From Clostridium cellulovorans 743B (GTDB lineage: Bacteria; Bacillota; Clostridia; Clostridiales; Clostridiaceae), in the NCBI RefSeq assembly GCF_000145275.1, contig NC_014393.1, positions 868,001-932,000 on the forward strand: DNA of 64,000 nucleotides, in the 5' to 3' direction. The position numbers were made by a program, and so were the translations under genes. Each line of letters begins with the position of its first letter. The first letter of the stretch is position 1. Below are positions 63,013 to 64,000 of this stretch, in pieces. Below the pieces are notes generated by a model. It searched no databases. It worked only from the letters and a program-made list of their open reading frames with translations, and was not told where the DNA came from.

Positions 63013-63192
63013 TTGAATAATAAAAAAGGAATAATTCAGGTTATTGTAAGTATAACTGTCGGTATCACATCTGCTAATATTTTTGCGTATAAAAGTTTAG
63101 TAGTCCAATTTATTTATACAATTTTGGGGGTTTTAGTGGCATTGAGTATACTTGAATTAGTGTACTTCTTAAAGAAAAAAAAACTTAGATAA
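63013..63192 (+). CDS. 59-aa two-helix membrane peptide
   Basis: TTG 63013 is preceded by AGGAGTGAG. The product, MNNKKGIIQVIVSITVGITS and onward, has two TM helices (about 7-25 and 31-52) and ends in KKKKLR. It follows the zinc peptidase gene by 29 bp, same strand, so it is likely in that operon. A small basic two-helix protein here could be immunity or a second secreted peptide; no family recognised. Confidence 0.65.
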   Translation: MNNKKGIIQVIVSITVGITSANIFAYKSLVVQFIYTILGVLVALSILELVYFLKKKKLR

Positions 63193-63273
63193 GTACATAT
63201 GTTTATATTTTGCAATTGAGTAAGTATAATAAAAGTTAAAATTAGGCAGTATTATGTATAGTGAGGGGTTTGT

Positions 63274-64000
63274 ATGAAAAGTAAAATTAAAAGACTAATT
63301 TTGCTAAATTCTCTTTTTTATATAAATAACTATGCGTATGCAATCGTAAAAGCTACTTCTAATATGAGTACAGTTATAGGGGCATGGTCTATCACTCCGT
63401 ATATTTTTATATTTATTACAACATTTCTACTAGAGAACCCAATCAGTAAACGTGACAAAAGAATAAAACTTCTTTTGTGGGTTGAGTTTATTATTAGGAT
63501 AGCTGTTATATTTATAAATTATACAGCATCAGTTTATAATCCAACTGATAGAAATTTTGCTATATTTATTGGATTAGAATTTGTATTAATGATTATAAAT
63601 ATCTATATAATAATAAAAGTTTATAATAAAGTAAAAGAATACATTAGAATCAATGGAAAATACGAAGAACTATTAACCTCTGAGGAAAGTAAGAAGTTAA
63701 TAGATGACTATTATTTTGAAAAAAAGCAGTATCTATATTTAGGTGTTGATGAGAGAAATGAAGTTAAAAGAGCTTATAAGACTACAAGCTTAACAGGATT
63801 TTCATTAATATTGTTAGCTATAATTTATTTGGGTGTAACATTTTTTTTAAGAATTGGTGGAGAAAAATTCAGAAATATATTTTTAGCAATAGATATGTGT
63901 ATGTTGTTGGGATATTTTAAACTATCAAGTGTACAATTGAGAGCATTCTATAAAGATATAGCTACATATAAAAAAGTTCTTATACGTGATAATTTCATTT
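63274..64000 (+). CDS. Multi-TM membrane protein, truncated by window end
   Basis: ATG 63274 follows GAGGGG, and the frame stays open for 242 codons to the end of the window. About six hydrophobic segments are visible (two in the first 55 residues, two around 65-115, two around 175-215), separated by a charged cytoplasmic loop (ESKKLIDDYYFEKKQY). I do not recognise it. Its position after the bacteriocin genes makes an immunity or accessory transporter role possible. Confidence 0.75.
   Translation, partial: MKSKIKRLILLNSLFYINNYAYAIVKATSNMSTVIGAWSITPYIFIFITTFLLENPISKRDKRIKLLLWVEFIIRIAVIFINYTASVYNPTDRNFAIFIGLEFVLMIINIYIIIKVYNKVKEYIRINGKYEELLTSEESKKLIDDYYFEKKQYLYLGVDERNEVKRAYKTTSLTGFSLILLAIIYLGVTFFLRIGGEKFRNIFLAIDMCMLLGYFKLSSVQLRAFYKDIATYKKVLIRDNFI

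Noticed and set aside
1..64000. CRISPR arrays, tRNA or rRNA genes
   Set aside because: No regularly spaced short repeats and no cloverleaf-like or rRNA sequences were seen apart from the tmRNA.

Overview
The window is AT-rich Firmicute DNA that I read as Clostridium sensu stricto. It shows strong AGGAGG-type ribosome binding sites, frequent TTG/GTG starts, a cggR-gap-pgk-tpi-gpmI glycolytic block, and eno-secG-rnr-smpB-ssrA in clostridial order. A secreted PL9-type pectate lyase hints at a plant-associated, pectin-degrading species; I cannot name it from sequence alone.

Layout. 1-7.8 kb: an AraC regulator, then a minus-strand redox locus. This pairs apbE with a giant membrane protein carrying an iron-sulfur head and nine extracytoplasmic FMN-binding domains. 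The two genes are now separated by an IS982-family element; both have Fur-like sites upstream. 8.1-12.9 kb: a partner-switching module (PAS/PP2C phosphatase, RsbW-like kinase, chemoreceptor, STAS antagonist). 13-24 kb: an unrecognised coiled-coil protein, a HAD phosphatase, TrmL, DegV, a BmpA-type nucleoside ABC transporter, a second chemoreceptor and an AAC(6')-like acetyltransferase. 24.8-26 kb: a second, apparently identical IS982-family copy. 26.5-33 kb: the glycolytic genes with a well-formed CggR operator.

33.2-45.1 kb: a biosynthetic cluster lies between gpmI and eno, which are neighbours in many clostridia. It has its own consensus promoter and encodes two paralogous GT1-type glycosyltransferases, a stand-alone A-PCP protein, a C-A-PCP-reductase NRPS and an SGNH-like protein, followed by an orphan solute-binding protein. 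The assembly line (A-T + C-A-T-R) has the architecture of pyrazinone/dipeptide-aldehyde synthetases such as AusA, but split in two and accompanied by glycosyltransferases. This is the best candidate for an undescribed system.

45.3-54.5 kb: eno, secG, rnr, a pectate lyase with an elaborate hairpin-rich leader, two small minus-strand genes, smpB, a short-chain dehydrogenase and ssrA (tmRNA). 54.5-64 kb: an accessory region after ssrA. It holds an IS1182-family element, a decayed bacteriocin-like gene with a possible immunity partner, an IS1182 relic, and an apparently intact bacteriocin export locus: C39-peptidase ABC transporter, accessory protein, HlyD-type fusion protein, double-glycine precursor, membrane zinc peptidase and small membrane proteins. 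The last gene runs off the window end.
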